DNA from: Patiria pectinifera
Taxonomy: Eukaryota; Echinodermata; Asteroidea; Valvatida; Asterinidae
Reading direction: 5' to 3'
Length of the DNA: 64,000 bases
Assembly: GCA_029964075.1 (NCBI GenBank)
Contig: CM057135.1
Coordinates: forward strand, 9,326,863-9,390,862
In this document: in pieces, positions 30,896 to 40,480 of the stretch
How positions within the stretch are numbered: position 1 is the first letter of the stretch
Layout: each line of letters begins with the position of its first letter
Notes under the pieces: model-generated
What the model saw: only the letters and a program-made list of their open reading frames with translations
Told to the model about the DNA's origin: nothing
Databases searched by the model: none
Made by a program: the position numbers and the translations under genes

Positions 30896-31502
30896 CTACT
30901 CAAGTAGCTCGTAACTAACTGGAGGTTCGGTGTATACGACCAATTTACTATATTTCCCATCTCTCAAACGTCGTTTTATATAATCTCGTTCTTCAATCGG
31001 TACGAAGTCATTTTCGTCTAACGCTTGATCAAACGATGTTTTATCTTTGCAGTAAAATAATGCCAACCAAGCCGTGTTTTCTCTATAATCTTTTAAAACT
31101 CTGTTGTACGTTTGAGTCAATAACCAACAGCTGTGATTTACGTGTCTTCCGCTAAACGCCATTTTGCTTAAAGCGCACGTCTTTTTACGATATTTAATCT
31201 CTTGATCCGAAGAGCAATCGTCCAAGATAAACAGCGTGGCAACACCTTCGAATATTTTCCTGTAAAAATCGATCGCTTCGTTGAGCGTCATCTTGTACAA
31301 TTCCGGATCGCAAGAGGTATACCTCGGGATCTGCTTGAATCCACTTTCTTTCGATGTACGTTTTGTTTTTAAATATGGTAGGGCAAATGATGACAATCGC
31401 TTCAAATGTGTTTTTATAGTCTGACTCTAACAGATCCAAAATCCATTTGGTTTTGCCCGAATTTGTTTTGCCGACGATTAAAGCGCAATGCGGTTGTGTC
31501 AT
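30896..31502 (-). pseudogene. DNA-packaging ATPase (FtsK/HerA-like) of element 2
   Basis: Packaging motor. The ATG at 31500-31502 starts MTQPHCALIVGKTNSGKTKW, whose GKTNSGKT is the Walker A motif. After ERKWIQADPEVYL the frame changes (near 31320) and continues TLNEAIDFYRKIF and ATLFILDDCSSDQEI (Walker B, hhhhDD). Then follow SKMAFSGRHVNHSCWLLTQT (sensor region) and WLALFYCKDKTSFDQALDEN, ending PVSYELLE. It is shorter than the element 1 ATPase and differs in the Walker A middle (TNS against TGS). Its start lies just 1 bp from the stop of the capsid gene. Confidence 0.85.
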
Positions 31503-31503
31503 T

Positions 31504-32691
31504 TTAACTTAACAGAGATTTAAAATTCCCGTGTTCCAAGTTCAATAAAGCATCCATGACCAAAAAGACGTACATCGTGAGGTCACCTTGACTTTTGGCT
31601 TCTCTGGTAAATTGAATGTTGATGCCTCCTCCGTCTCCGATTTTCCTACCAGATCCGTGAGCGGAATTGTCGTCGTTACTTCTAAAATCGAGCCACAGAC
31701 CGTACTTGTTTTTTAGATAGTCTCCGAGGTCACAACCCGTCATATTTAAGTCTTTAGCTACTCCGCGCCCGCTTACGGTATCGTTGTCTCCAAAGAACTT
31801 GATAATTTCGTTCCAGTGTTGATACGGAAACATGCCTTGACTATATATAGAGTGGATTGGGTTTACCTTCTACGGTCACCGATGTTTTGGTTAGTTTTGG
31901 ATTATAAAATCGCTCCGAATTTTTCTCAGTGGGATCTTTAAACAAAAACAAAGTACCCTTGAGACTCCTGATGGGTTGATTGACGCTTACGTTCCAAAGC
32001 GTGTCCGATTTGTTTACGGATCTAACTTCTAGCGCGTGGATTTTATCAAACAGAAATTGCATTACCCCGCTATTGTGTTTATTTCTGATGGTGTTAGCTA
32101 GGTCTCTGTTGGTCACCACTTCGTATTCGAGAGACAAATCTGAGATAGAATACATCGCCGCCGTATCTGAACTGCTGACTACTTTATCGTGATCGTTAAA
32201 CTTTATCTCGTACGTCAGAGGTTGGTTTAAACCGCTTGGATAAAAAGGGTGATGCGAAGTCAGTATGTCAATGTCTAGGGTAATGCAATATCTGTTACCA
32301 TAGGCATCCGCGATAGCTTGATCTTTACCGCTGTTGGCGCCCGCGTTAGCATCTTGAGCCCCAGTTCTTAGTTTAGACACGTTTTCTTTTTCTATGCCCG
32401 AGTACGCCATGTTTCGAGTCGTCGAGCTGTTGAGCCAATTTGGCCAATTCTGGCCAAATTGCTAAAAATGGTTCTATTGTTGTCGCTTCTACCTTCGAGT
32501 TCTAAATTAAAAGCTAGTTTACAAGTGCCGGGTACGATCACGTCGTCCACACCCAATTGAGGAAACTTGACCCTCAGCGTTTGCCCCGCCGATATACTAC
32601 TAGGATTGTGGGTAATGACCACCTCTTTTCTTTCACCCTTGATAGATCTGGGTATTTTTAATAGCCTGCTGGGATGGAGCTTTTTTTCCAT
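31504..32691 (-). pseudogene. Major capsid protein of element 2, internal deletion and frameshifts
   Basis: Double jelly-roll capsid protein of the invertebrate Polinton lineage. The start is the ATG at 32689-32691 (MEKKLHPSRLLKIPR). Blocks in order: KGERKEVVITHNPSSISAGQ, VPGTCKLAFNLEL, NNRTIFSNLARIG, then after a junction near 32410 YSGIEKENVSKLRTGAQ. These are followed by YCITLDIDILTSHHPFYPSG, LTYEIKFNDHDKV, SDTLWNVSVNQPIRSLKGTL, FYNPKLTKTSVTVEGKPNPL, WNEIIKFFG, YGLWLDFRSNDDNSAHGSGR and MYVFLVMDALLNLEHG. At the 32410 junction relatives have about 45 more residues, so a segment is deleted along with a frame change. A second frame change lies near 31838. Confidence 0.8.
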
Positions 32692-32717
32692 ATGCAATCA
32701 TTTTATTTATACGAGTT

Positions 32718-33130
32718 TTAAATTTCAAGATATTTGTAAGCCAATAGGCCCACCAATAGCGTTCCTCCCGCGATAAACGCGAGTTCTCTTTCTATTTGTT
32801 GGTTGCTAGGTTCGTAAAAATCTTCGAGTTTGGGTTCGCGTTGCAGTCCTACGGGTAGTTCGGTAGATTGACCACTCACCTCGTTGTAGTAACGCAACGC
32901 TCGGTCTACGTTGGAAAATGCTTCTTTAGAGGCATTTTGTTTTCTGATACGTTCGTTTAGAAAATCTAGATATTTCGTTCGTTCTCGTTGCCACTTATCT
33001 TTGGCGGCCGAGAGTTGTTCTTTCGCTAAATCGTGTCTCTTACGCTCCTCGTCGCTCTGTTTCAGATTTGAAAGAAAAAGTTTGAACCCGTAAAAGCTAA
33101 TGCGTTGACGATCGCACCTTCTAACATCAT
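32718..33130 (-). pseudogene. Coiled-coil tail-anchored protein of element 2
   Basis: The ATG at 33128-33130 starts MMLEGAIVNALAFTGSNFFF; one frame change follows near 33075. Then a charged helix (EERKRHDLAKEQLSAAKDKW), LDFLNERIRKQNASKEAF, RALRYYNEVSG and a short Pro-containing block PKLEDFYEP, ending with a hydrophobic segment FIAGGTLLVGLLAYKYLEI. Proteins of this layout sit beside the capsid gene in related elements, as I recall. A membrane-linked virion role is possible. Confidence 0.6.
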
Positions 33131-33179
33131 AGCAACGCTAGCAATATTATTATTATAAACGTCTTTTATATTAAATAAA
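33131..33179. promoter_or_regulatory. 49-bp divergent promoter region
   Basis: Separates the minus-strand coiled-coil gene from the plus-strand integrase. It contains TCTTTTATATTAAATAAA (33162-33179), the shared core 5 bp before the integrase ATG. Confidence 0.5.
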
Positions 33180-34140
33180 ATGCAAACAGTATCTAAACTT
33201 TATTTTAGCCCGAGCGGTTATTGGAGAGGTGAAAGCGCCGTCGAGCATTTACACGATAAAACCAAAATCGATAAAAAGGTAATCAGAGATTGGCTTAAAA
33301 AACAAGCGATATGGCAAATTTATCTACCGGGTCCTGCGTATGTACCCAGGCCTACGAGTACATCGCAAGCGTTTGAAACACCAAACGACTTTCACCAAAT
33401 GGATGTGCTATACCTACCCTGGGATAAAGTAAAACGCAAGACTTATACGCTTTGACGGTTGTCGACGTTGCGAGTCGATACCACGAAGCAGAACCTTTGG
33501 TTTCTAAAACGGCTGATTCCACGCGGGATGCTATCGTCAATATTTACGCGAGATCGCCTTTGAGTTACCCTAAAACGTTGAGAGTAGACGCCGGTACCGA
33601 ATTTAAAGGCGCATTTAAAAAATGGATGGCCTCAAAAAACGTCGAGATTATCGTCGGCGAACCCGGAAACCACCGATCGGAGGGTATCGTAGAAAGATTT
33701 AATCGAACGCTAGCCGAGAGACTGTTTGGTCATCAGTACACTCAAGAAATGTTAAATCCCGAGAGTAGAAACACGCAATGGGTCGAGCGATTACCCAGCG
33801 TGATCAAAGCTACAAACGATGAAACGACAAGATTAATAGCTAAAGCGCCGTCAGAGGCGGTTAAACTAAAACAGGTCCGGCAATTGCCGGCTTACCCCGT
33901 TAAAACAAAAGAGCAACAATTTCCGCAAGACGCTATGTTTATATTACCCGGGCGAGCAAGAGGGTGGTACTGCGAGAAGAGCCACGGATCCCATTTGGAG
34001 CGTAGACATCTTCAACGTGGAAAAAAGAAAGAGTAAATTTAAAATGATTGAGGGTAAAAAAGTCACGACGGGTCCTACTCTTTATTACCTTCAAAACGGC
34101 CCAAAAAGGAGTTCACGCAATTACCGCCTAATTTATATCT
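33180..34140 (+). pseudogene. Retroviral-type integrase of element 2, frameshifted
   Basis: Integrates the element. The ATG at 33180 starts MQTVSKLYFSPSGYWRGESA. A helix-turn-helix-like part (DKKVIRDWLKKQAIWQIYLP) precedes the catalytic core: first Asp in DFHQMDVLYLPWD, second Asp in TLRVDAGTEFKG, third acid in SEGIVERFNRTLAERLFG. All three acids are present, unlike element 1. A one-base frame change lies at 33453, and others near 33940 and beyond interrupt the C-terminal part, whose TDPIWSVDIFNVE and PTLYYLQNGPK blocks appear in another frame. No chromodomain is evident. The tail overlaps the convergent PolB stop region. Confidence 0.88.
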
Positions 34141-37100
34141 AGATTACGGTGACCATAAGCGAGCGTGTGTATTCTATCCGGTAAAATGTACCTCTTGGTA
34201 TCCAACGGACTCAACGATAGTTTATTTTGAGATATGGTGTAAAGGATGTGTTTTTCTGATCGAATTTGAGTCATCGTTTCTGTTTTAGATTTATTTTTAA
34301 AGATACAGTCGTAGTAGTGTCGGTGTTTTAATTTTTTGTCAGTGACTGATTTTGTGACCCCCTTTGTGACCTTACCTCCAAATTCGTCTTTAAATTTACC
34401 GATCACTTTCTTATTGGTTGGATCGTATAACTCGTGATCCAGATTGTAATTCGAAAAGTCGTAGTGTTGTCCGTGAGATCGCATGTCTTTGTATATGTCA
34501 TCCGTGTAAACGACAATCAACAGACTGTCCGTATCCGTATACATCAACCTGATTTTATCTCCGTATTTGTCTTTCAATCGGTTGTAATAAAAATCGTACA
34601 TCGGCGTCTTTGAGAGATCCAAGATGCTCACTCCGCAGTAAATGGGTTTGTTTAACACGGTTGTCGTTTTATATGTTTCGACAAACGACAGGTCACATTC
34701 TGGATTTCTCAAAATCAGAGGTTGCTTTGGTTCGGAGTTGCGTGTTTTTATCGATGTAAGATTTCATCCAAGTCGCTTGTTTAAATTTTAACACGCGATG
34801 TACCTTTTTTAGTTTCAAACCGAGATCAAGGTATAACTGCAACGTAACGTAGTGCAACACGTATTTTTGTTTTGGATTAAGCGTACACGTTAATTTTTTT
34901 ACGTCGCTACTAGGTTCGGTATCCAATAACTCATTTTGATAATCAGACATCCAAGCTCGGGGTACGACCATATTTTCGGGCGCTAGGGGATAATCGTTAT
35001 GCTTGGCGTGTAGATCGTACGGGTAGTCTAAATCTACTTCGAAAAAGTAACAGGTGTTGGACGTTTTCTTAAGCGTTAATATTCTGTCTTCGGTAAACGG
35101 TTTCGAGGGTGTCCATTTAAAATTGCTGTACGGTAGATATTGACTCATAGCCCAACCGTACTGATTGTTGGCATCCAGATAAGCGATATAACTCGAGGGC
35201 TTGTTTGAATCGTAGTCATCGAGATATTGATTATTGGCTTTGTGATGCCTCATTCCACCCACGCTAGATATGCCTCCTCGTTTTGCTTTTTCAAAAAATA
35301 AGTGTTTGTCGACGTCTTGCAACAGTTCGAGTTTAGCTTCCGAGTTTTCAATAGAGCATCCCAGGACAATCCGGGTGCGGTAAAATAATTGGCTGGATCT
35401 AGCCCGTAGTTTGTAATACACGTTTGTCTAAAGTTTTTAAATACGCCTGCAAGTAATAACGTATCGGTAGTCACGTACAAGTCGTGATATTCTCCTAGAT
35501 TGTGTATATTAAACTCGTTCCACACGCGTTGAGCTCTGTCGTAGTCGTGTTGCGATATATGTTCGTCTTTTAGTCTGCTGTAAAACTTGTCGATGGGTGG
35601 TAGGCTGGTCTCTTGAAACTTATCAAACGAGTTCATATATTCGTAGGGATAAATTCCTTTTTGTAATAATGAGTCAGAATGTTTAAAATGCTTTTTGAGT
35701 AGATAAAACGACTCTTTTGGACAAGCTTTCACTAATTTATCCAACGATGATGCCATAAAACTAAACGAGTCTAGAAATCGTAGATTTCCTATCGAAAACA
35801 AAATATACTTTTCTGAATTTTTAGCGATCACTTGTATTTCTGTTTGGCTATCGTATTCTGTCATTCCCTGCATGATTAAATACGCGTCGTAATTTTTGTA
35901 AATTGTGAAAAAAGACCGGTATCGGATCTCTGACCTTTCTAAATTTATTAATTTATTAACAGCGTTGTTATAAATCTAGTTGAAGCGTCTTTGCCTCTAT
36001 AAGTCTCTTGATACACATTTTTACCGTCACATCGCACGACAACTAGCGAATAACCGCTAGCTTTGTGAACGTTAATCTTTTTTGTGTTTGTCTCCTTGTC
36101 TGAATGAGTAGGTTTAGATGTTAGTGTCTGTGCGGGTGTTGTTGTTGTTTGTAGTATGGATTCAAAGTCAGCATAAATGACAAATGGTGCTTTTTGTTTG
36201 TGCCTATAGTTTTTAAATTCTAATATCGGTACGTCTCTTTCGCCTGGTTGCCCGTCTATATATTTTGGTTTACCCGTCGGAAATACAATCTTTGATGGAT
36301 GTGCATCTATACCCCTACAATCGGCGATATGTCTGTCTAATTTGTTTTGATTGGTAAAATGACATAGACATCTTCGACAAAAATATTTCTTACATTTATG
36401 TTTGGTAACGTCGTACATCAACCTTGTAAAATATTTTATCCAACAATAGTGATGCTTGTCACCTTTAGAAATCAAAAGCAGATCGATCTCTTTTGCCCCG
36501 TAGTTTTTGGACACGTATAATGGCTATATCTCACCCTCATAACCGTATACGTTTATCGATAAATTATTTTGTCTTTCTTTCTTGGGTATCTGATCGACCG
36601 GTGTCCGAAAGTCAACGCCTTTAAAACTGAGTCCGTCGTCTTTGGTGTATACAACAGGTTCTTCTTTATGAATTTTATATTTTGGATTATTTCTTATTTG
36701 ATTTTTTACTTTATCTGTATACAACCCAAGAGCAGCTCTCAAACACCATCTCAAACACTCGTCGTCTTTGTTTTTGATGTTTATCATCGCCTGTTTAATT
36801 TTAAGATGTTCGGGTAGGTTGATGTATAACGCCATTATCTTTTTTAAAACCCAACCCGATCCTTGATTCGTATACCTTTCATCCTTTTTAAATAGCTCTT
36901 CGATCTCTTCTTTTAAAACATGTTTTATTTGACTTTGATTTAAAACGGCTTTCGGCTTGCTATAATGAATAGCTTCGATCGTTTCGATCGTACCATCCGG
37001 TTTGGTTTTTTCGTATTTTATTTTGATTGAGCTCCATTTTTAAACCTCTCAGCTCTCTCAATTCTGACTTGATTTTATTGACTATTTGTTCCTTGTGCGA

Positions 37101-37512
37101 ATCAAAAAACTTTATTAAATCATGGTTATAAAGTCTGGGGTTTAATTCCCAGTTTCTGTAGTAATTTCTAAACCTTCTCGTTTCTCTAAAAGCTGACTCT
37201 GTAAAGTCTTCGGGTTGTCTGTATATTGTTATCGCCGAGATTAAATCTTTTTTTCAAAAACCGTCCTTTATAACCCGTCGTTACGTATTTTAGATTTTGT
37301 TCGTCTACAATCTGTTTGAGCTCATGTAGTGTCTTTTTCCTCAAGTTTTTAAATTGACTTTCATAATTTTTTATCCCCTCGATGTAGACTTTACGAGTAA
37401 GAGAAACATTTTCATTGTGCGGTATATTATATCGCTGCACGTAATCACGCAGCGTGGCTTTGTTCCATTTAGAATATCCTTTGACTGTCGGTCGGAACAT
37501 ATTACTCTCCAT
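34128..37512 (-). pseudogene. DNA polymerase B of element 2, motif B deleted
   Basis: Replicative polymerase. The ATG at 37510-37512 starts MESNMFRPTVKGYSKWNKAT; a SAP-like N-terminal helix pair (37.5-37.2 kb) is followed by MALYINLPEHLKIKQAMINI and DECLRWCLRAA. Then come a C2H2-like finger (YFCRRCLCHFTNQNKLDRHI, 36.4 kb), Exo I (APFVIYADFESIL, 36.17 kb) and a KFLDSF-type exonuclease block (NLRFLDSFSFMASSLDKLV, 35.77 kb). YPYEYMNSFDKF and GLDPANYFTAPGLSWDAL follow. Motif A is YLDANNQYGWAMSQYLPY (35.15 kb) and motif C is RLMYTDTDSLLIVVY (34.53 kb, intact). Between FKQATWMKSYIDKNTQ and TYKTTTVLNKPIYCG (34.72 kb) relatives have about 60 residues including motif B (K-x3-N-S-x-Y/F-G); here it is absent and the frame shifts. 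Further frame changes lie at 35.3, 35.9, 36.5, 37.05 and 37.19 kb. Confidence 0.9.
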
Positions 37513-37584
37513 TTTATTATAGGAAATATAATATTTTTTTTCTCATTTTTTTTGGAGGGCAGACTTTGGATTTATAAGCAATCA

Positions 37585-37612
37585 GACTCACCGGCTGGTG
37601 AGGGATCTTCAA
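37585..37612. other. Short hairpin at the right inner end
   Basis: CTCACCGGCTGGTGAG (about 37588-37603) is a small inverted repeat between the PolB start and the right TIR. The stretch 37513-37629 has no counterpart at the left end. Confidence 0.4.
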
Positions 37613-37629
37613 GACGAGAGATAATGGGC

Positions 37630-37948
37630 CCCGAGTTTCAAGGTCACGTGGTGGTGACTCACACATTTTTCAAGGTCACGTTGTTTACGCCAAATTTCTA
37701 TCGTGCCTCAACACGTTTCAAGGTCACGTGGTGGTGACTCACACATTTTCAAGGTCACGTGGTGGTGACATCACCTCATTTTAGCGACGACAGATTCATT
37801 TTTTGAACTCCAGAGCGACAGGCTCTGACTTGGCACACATTTTTCTTTTTTGCTCCCAAACCTGACGTCAGATTTCTAAAAAAATTGCCGCGGGGGATTC
37901 CCCTATATTTTTCCCCCAACTATTTTTAGAACCGAGAGCGGCGTGTCC
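37630..37948. repeat. Right terminal inverted repeat of element 2
   Basis: Reverse complement of 18298-18616 and the same length (319 bp). It begins CCCGAGTTTCAAGGTCACG and ends GAGAGCGGCGTGTCC directly at the target duplication. Confidence 0.95.
37638..37761. promoter_or_regulatory. Four TCAAGGTCACGTG composite sites in the right TIR
   Basis: Mirror copies of the left-end sites, beginning at 37638, 37670 (ACGTT variant), 37718 and 37749. They lie upstream of the PolB start. Extended nuclear-receptor half-site plus E-box by consensus. Confidence 0.55.
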
Positions 37949-37954
37949 ATGGGA
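37949..37954. repeat. Right target-site duplication ATGGGA
   Basis: Identical to 18265-18270. Confidence 0.85.
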
Positions 37955-38777
37955 GGACCCAGTACCGCTAACCAGGGGATTGAATACATGTGGTGATTTT
38001 TGCGAAGAGAATGTACCGACTATTGGATCCGTCTCTTTCAAAATATGCTGGACGAAGGTCATTTCACTGGTGACTTTATGGATGTGAACCTAATTCAGTT
38101 ATGTTTCATGAGTATTATTCAGGTAGGAAAATGTGTGCGCACATGCGCTTATGCGGCCTCTCTAAAAACTCGAGTCAAAATTGAGCCGTAATCTGGGTTC
38201 TAATCTACGTAACCAATTTCCGGAATCCGGGTCGATGATGATTTTAACGCAGACTCATGCATATAGGCCTAGTCAGTGTGACTCGGAAGTTGGCTACGCC
38301 GATTACATCCAGATTTCCGGGTAATTTTTGACCCGTGACTTTTTAGAGTGCAACCCAACATTCACATTAAGCTTGGAAACTCTTCTCATTTGTCTGTTCG
38401 TCTGTTTATTTTATCAGTAAGACATTTAATGTCTTCATTTTGCCACACAGGAGGCGCTGGATGACGTTGTCAACACATGGAACCGACACCTAATTCGACC
38501 ATCAAGGAATGCCCGCGTGCCCTCCGGACGCCCTAACATCATGTATTTCTTGCCAGGACTGTATGCTAGCACAGATTCCCTTTGCAATGTTTCTCAACAG
38601 AGAGTTGATATTGCCAAGGAAGAATGTAGATTCAGGAAGTCGATCCCCTGTGATAAGGACGTGCATGAACTGTGTTGTGATGTCATAAATGAGAATGGTC
38701 ATGAATTCCCCAAAGATGCAGAGTCGGCGGTAAATCTATACATGGAACTCAGAAGATCAATTTCTGGTCTATTTTAG
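37955..38777 (+). pseudogene. Integrase-core domain gene, 3' piece with one intron
   Basis: Continuation of the gene broken at 18270. The first exon part (37955-38122) reads GGPSTANQGIEYMW, whose E (codon 37982-37984) is the third catalytic acid of the DDE set, then after a stop codon FLRRECTDYWIRLFQNM, up to MSIIQ. A GT...AG intron spans 38123-38450 (AG|GTAGGAAA and CCACACAG|GAG). The last exon (38451-38777) reads EALDDVVNTWNRHLIRPSRN and RPNIMYFLPGLY, ending SGLF-stop. One TGA (37991-37993) breaks the frame. Sequence and order match the family's C-terminus, so both pieces come from one gene. Confidence 0.88.
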
Positions 38778-39952
38778 TTGAGAAATGTACAGAACTGTTA
38801 TGGTTTCGTTATTTATTTCAATATTGACACTGCAAAATACCGCTGAACAAGTAGACATGTTGTAACTGATCTAGTAAACACATTAGTTAATTGAATATCC
38901 AAAGATCAAAGAAATATTTAGAAAAGTTGCTTATTGTCGAAAGTTGTTATTGTTGTGGGCTTTTGTCCTTTCGATTAGAATTGTTGAAACTGAATATCCA
39001 GGAAGAATAACAAGCTGTACATGACAACGGGTCCCCGATTCTGAGCTTTTTGTTTGAAATAACATATTGCACTGTCAAAAATGAAAAATGAATTTACAAA
39101 GAGTCAAAGGTCTCACAACAACTTTTAATACCTGAACAATTAAAACAAAAAATGAAAAAGTAATAGTGGACATTGACGTGGTTAAATTATGAACCCCTTT
39201 ACAGTGACGTCATAGTAACAAGTCAACCATCAGAACCATCACTGATGACGTCGCGGTTTGCATACTGCATTTAATTTTAACTCGTACTAAAGCATAATCT
39301 TACTTTTTAACCGTTTTTTTCCCCACTGAAACCAATGCACCCTCAAATACAGTAGCTCTTTGTGTCACTAAAGTGTGAGTTATTGAAGGGCAGTAAATTA
39401 TAAAACTAAAAATCGCCCTGATCCCATAACGCACCATGATAAACGTACCATGAAGTCATTAGTGCAGCGGTATATTTGACAGGAATAGGCCCTTTCACAC
39501 TCAGTTTATTGCGCGCAAAAACCACGCTGACTAGGTGAAGGTACCACAGGAATTTCACTCCCAAGCCGTAGATGATCATCAGCGACGTCACGTGCACTGA
39601 TGGTCTATACACATTTCAAGACAACTCGCGAAAGCTTACGAAAACTAGCAACAACCCACGACAACTCTTGACAACGCATGTGCATTAACATGAATTATGT
39701 CTGTTAAGTCGAAAATGTACCCAAAAAAAGAGTCTATCTGGTTTTCGCCTACCGATTGGCCGATGGATCATCATCGTGTTTGCGTAGTGCACTTGGGTCC
39801 AGACATGCAATGCTGAAGTCAAAGTGCATTTCACAAGCATTCAGACGATAAAAGGCGTTGACCGGTTTTTTTTTTAAGATAAGTATATCACAGTTTTATC
39901 ATTGTAACCACCTTCTTATACATTTCCAGACGTTGTCTTGAGACTCTTGAGG
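38778..39952. other. Non-coding stretch, nothing recognised
   Basis: AT-rich DNA downstream of the integrase-core gene. Two GATGACGTC words occur (39244, 39580 region). Short frames only, with no family resemblance. Confidence 0.4.
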
Positions 39953-40215
39953 TAGTAATGATTTGGCAATGATTTGGCAATCAATTTGAGCAATAATTTA
40001 TAACTGTCATAAAGATATCAAAACTTTAACACCAGTAAAGTAGTAATGATTTGGCAATGATTTGGCAATCAAGTTGAGCAATCATTTATAATTATCATAC
40101 AGATATAAAAAAAAATCTTTAACACTACCTTATTAGTGTAATGCTTTGGCAATGATTTGGCAAGCAATAATTTATTATTATCATAAAGATATCACAACTT
40201 TAACATAAGTAAGGT
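39953..40215. repeat. Three tandem copies of an approx. 88-93 bp repeat
   Basis: TAGTAATGATTTGGCAATG begins at 39953 and 40041 and a variant at about 40134. Each copy itself has a doubled ATGATTTGGCA word and ends CATAAAGATATCA...CTTTAACA. Confidence 0.85.
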
Positions 40216-40480
40216 GGTAACACCTAGACTAATGCAGAACAATAATTATACCAACAATAAGGGGGGGGTGATACACTGCAACTAAAGACAAGTAAATCTA
40301 ACACTTGAATTTAAGGCAACACATGAAAATACTCTAGATTACGATGGCATAATTGAACTTGGGAATGCATGAAATAGTGGATGCTAAAAAGAAATCACAA
40401 CAAAGTAAAAAAAAAAATGCTTTGAATTGTTAATACTATCAATTGCAAAATGCAATTGGACCCAACTGTATTTATCCCTG

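Larger units (their letters stand above)
18271..37948. mobile_element. Polinton element 2 (different lineage), 19.7 kb, with TIRs and 6-bp target duplication
   Basis: The ends are defined by a perfect 6-bp duplication ATGGGA at 18265-18270 and 37949-37954. Removing the element rejoins the integrase-core gene in frame, and 6 bp is the duplication length typical of Polintons. Inverted repeats of 319 bp lie at 18298-18616 and 37630-37948. The left end has 27 further bp outside the matching repeat that the right end lacks. Cargo: TFIIB-like factor, membrane proteins, penton, large structural gene, packaging ATPase, major capsid protein, integrase and PolB. Capsid and small-protein sequences resemble those of Polintons abundant in cnidarians and other invertebrates, and are clearly unlike those of element 1. 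Frameshifts, deletions and two later insertions show that it is inactive. Confidence 0.93.
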
